The notes under the pieces were generated by a model. It made no database searches and was not told the origin of the DNA. It worked only from the letters and a program-made list of their open reading frames with translations. DNA of 6,909 nt from Flavobacteriales bacterium (GTDB lineage Bacteria; Bacteroidota; Bacteroidia; Flavobacteriales_D; Sanyastnellaceae). The stretch covers positions 1-6,909 of the forward strand of contig JANRAA010000089.1 in NCBI GenBank assembly GCA_030728235.1, given 5' to 3'. A program made the position numbers and the translations under genes. Of this stretch, positions 4,884 through 6,909 are shown one piece after another; within the stretch, counting starts at the first letter, position 1, and each line of letters starts with the position of its first letter.

Positions 4884-6909
4884 ATGGCCGAACCGAAAGC
4901 CTCCATATTTGATCCCGAAGACCTGAGGCCAATATTCAAGTTTATTGGTAAAAACTGGGTCTTGCTCATGCTTTTACCAGCATTGGCTTATTTTATCGCG
5001 AATTTTTACACGCACAGGTTGGCCGACATCTATGCGGCTCAAGCTGAGATTCTGTTAAAGTCGCAAGAAACATACGACTACCAATCTCAGATTTACAGCA
5101 ATTTGGGGTATTACTCCTTATTGGCAGACGTAACGAACCAGCAACGTGTAATTTCTTCTTACGACATCGTTTCGAAATCGATGAAGAAGCTGAATTTCAA
5201 TATCAGCTACTATTTGGTTGGACGTATTCGCACCTCTCAAGTAGACAAAATCGACGCATTGGACGTCGACGCGAATGTCGATAGATTCGCCCCGTATTTG
5301 AGGAATTTGCCTATCAATATCAAGGTTTTAGATCTCGACCATTATTCATTTTCGTACGAGATTAATGGGAAGACGATTCAAAAAGAATACGCTTTTGGCG
5401 AGGCTGTTGAAGAAATTGATTACGCATTAAAAATCGAGAAAACATCGCTTGTTAATGAAGGAACCATTGAAAAAATCAAGGAACAAGACTTCCAAATCCG
5501 CGTGCACACCAACGACTACCTGGTTAACAAATACAAGAGTAATTTCTTTATCAAGAACGTTGAGTATACGAGCATTTTAAATCTTCAAGTTCAAGACGAG
5601 CTTCCTGAAAGAGCGCGTAGATTTTTGGACACCCTTTCGAACGTATACATAACGTACACGCAAGAGACAAGAATCTCGGTGAACGAAAACACGCAGCGAT
5701 ACATCGACAAGCAGCTCAATGAGTTGACCTATATTCTGGACTCCTTAGAGTATATGCTAGAAGACTTCAAAGACAAAAACAGGATTTTGGATTTGAACAA
5801 AGAGCAGCAAGAGTACTTCAGAAGCATGGTAGAACTCGACAGCGACAAACGAAAGTTGGAATTGCGACTAGAGTCGATGCGTGCTATGGAAGCTTTTCTT
5901 GCCAAAGGACTGGAGGAAGCAGCATTGCCCCCTTCTTTTTACATGTTTGAAGAAGATTTGATTCTTCAAGAGCAGGTAAACCAGCTTTTTAACCAGAAAG
6001 TTGAGCGCAGTCAGAAGCTATTAAACTACAAAGACGGCCACGTAGAGATCACCCGTTTAGACTCATTGATCAACACAGTTAAGCTTGGGATATATAAGTA
6101 CACCCGCGATACAAAAGACGCTGTGCTTTCGAAGATGCGAGACACAGATGCTCAAATCAACAAGTTAGAATACAAGCTACAACAGATTCCAAAATCTCAG
6201 CGCGACATACTGGGAATTGATCGCAAGTTGAAGGTCAATGAAAGTTTGTACATATTCCTCTTGGAGAAAAAGGCCAGCACCGTCATTGCGCGCGCAGCGA
6301 TACTTCCAGAAGCAAGTTTGGTTGAGGAGTCGCGATCGCTTGGTGTTGTTGGTCCGAATAAAGAACGGACTAAATATTTCGCCATAGGAGGCGGATTGAT
6401 TTTCGCCGTTTTGATTGGTTTGGTGCGCCTGATATTCTTCGAGCGCATAGAAAACACCCGCGAGTTGAAAAGCATCACCAGCATGCCCGTTATTGGCGGT
6501 ATTCCAAATTACAACGAGATCAACACCGATCCAATCGTCATCTTGAGCTCACCGCGATCGAACGTTGCTGAAGCTTTCCGATCGATTAGAACAAACCTTC
6601 AATATCTTTTGCAAGACGATGGTCCGAAAGTCATTTTGGTAACATCGCTGCATCCGGGAGAAGGTAAAACATTCACATCCAGCAACTTGGCTGCCGTGCT
6701 TGCGAAAGCGGGAAAAAAGGTAATCCTTCTCGATTTCGACATGCACAAACCAAAGGTGCACAAGACATTCCAGCTTGAGAACGTTTCTGGGGTTTCTACT
6801 TACCTCATCAACAAGACAGATTTAGCTTCGTGTACTATACAATCGCAGGTTGAGAATCTTGAGATTATTACCGCAGGACCTGTCCCACCGAATGCTTCAG
6901 AGCTTGTCT
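4884..6909 (+). CDS. Wzc-like polysaccharide co-polymerase / BY-kinase (partial, C-terminus outside window)
   Basis: The frame is open from the ATG at 4884 to the right edge (675 codons). The N-terminus is a Wzz-type chain-length domain: cytosolic residues 1-24, membrane helix 25-43, then a long periplasmic part with charged coiled-coil stretches (about 270-435) and a GNVR-like segment (about 436-475, RDILGIDRKLKVNESLY then EKKAS). A second helix (about 498-518) leads into the cytosolic CpsD/Wzc kinase domain with PVIGGIP, AEAFRSIRTNLQYLL, Walker A HPGEGKT (590-596, Lys595) and Walker A' DFDMHK (617-622), and the conserved PPNASEL near the edge. The family controls length and export of capsular or exopolysaccharide through autophosphorylation cycles. 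Walker B and the C-terminal tyrosines lie outside the window. There is no in-frame ATG further upstream and no Shine-Dalgarno. The gene diverges from the xrtF operon; an extracellular polysaccharide gene cluster probably continues to the right. Confidence 0.92.
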   Translation, partial: MAEPKASIFDPEDLRPIFKFIGKNWVLLMLLPALAYFIANFYTHRLADIYAAQAEILLKSQETYDYQSQIYSNLGYYSLLADVTNQQRVISSYDIVSKSMKKLNFNISYYLVGRIRTSQVDKIDALDVDANVDRFAPYLRNLPINIKVLDLDHYSFSYEINGKTIQKEYAFGEAVEEIDYALKIEKTSLVNEGTIEKIKEQDFQIRVHTNDYLVNKYKSNFFIKNVEYTSILNLQVQDELPERARRFLDTLSNVYITYTQETRISVNENTQRYIDKQLNELTYILDSLEYMLEDFKDKNRILDLNKEQQEYFRSMVELDSDKRKLELRLESMRAMEAFLAKGLEEAALPPSFYMFEEDLILQEQVNQLFNQKVERSQKLLNYKDGHVEITRLDSLINTVKLGIYKYTRDTKDAVLSKMRDTDAQINKLEYKLQQIPKSQRDILGIDRKLKVNESLYIFLLEKKASTVIARAAILPEASLVEESRSLGVVGPNKERTKYFAIGGGLIFAVLIGLVRLIFFERIENTRELKSITSMPVIGGIPNYNEINTDPIVILSSPRSNVAEAFRSIRTNLQYLLQDDGPKVILVTSLHPGEGKTFTSSNLAAVLAKAGKKVILLDFDMHKPKVHKTFQLENVSGVSTYLINKTDLASCTIQSQVENLEIITAGPVPPNASELV

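Noticed and set aside
4769..4969. Longer start of the PID-CTERM reading frame (ATG at 4969, 140 residues)
   Set aside because: It would overlap the divergent promoter and the start of the Wzc-like gene and would place the signal peptide at residue 68; the ATG at 4768 has a ribosome site and gives a proper signal peptide.
6197..6761. Minus-strand frames within the Wzc-like gene
   Set aside because: They are shadows of the plus-strand gene with intact Walker motifs; no signal supports translation.

Overview
The window looks like chromosomal DNA of a Bacteroidota bacterium, most likely a marine or aquatic member of the Flavobacteriales. The reasons are an XrtF-type exosortase locus, a large secreted protein built from GCTDP...DDGSC repeats, a short protein that Bacteroidota genomes usually carry under the name 'ABC transporter ATPase', TAnnTTTG promoter boxes, and A-rich leaders with little or no Shine-Dalgarno sequence. 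No tRNA, rRNA, CRISPR array, insertion sequence or phage gene was seen.

Left part (1-2599, minus strand): the first 866 residues of a very long exported protein whose C-terminus lies beyond the left edge. It has a signal peptide, a P/Homo B-like beta-sandwich, seven Cys/Asp-rich GCTDP repeats, two GDGWNGA and two FPGEVSW modules, and at least two PPC-like beta domains, with a third beginning at the edge. It is probably a cell-surface or secreted protein, and type IX secretion is plausible although the sorting domain cannot be seen. Upstream (2600-2996) is a non-coding stretch with a candidate promoter, a leader that could fold into two small hairpins, an isolated perfect 7-bp hairpin and a terminator.

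Middle part (2997-4768, minus strand): a tight four-gene operon, read in the order PID-CTERM mini-protein (73 aa), exosortase XrtF (179 aa), XrtF-associated four-helix membrane protein (180 aa), and the 158-aa 'ABC transporter ATPase'-like cytosolic protein. Successive genes overlap by 4 bp, overlap by 8 bp, or are separated by 2 bp. It reads as a complete small protein-sorting cassette: a membrane transpeptidase/protease, its partner, and a minimal substrate carrying little more than a signal peptide and a sorting tail.

Right part (4884-6909, plus strand): divergently transcribed from the cassette across a 115-bp intergenic region is a Wzc-like polysaccharide co-polymerase/BY-kinase, cut by the right edge before Walker B and the tyrosine cluster. 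Exosortases in Proteobacteria are commonly linked with exopolysaccharide genes, so placing an XrtF cassette back to back with a Wzc-like gene suggests, but does not prove, a shared role in building the cell surface.
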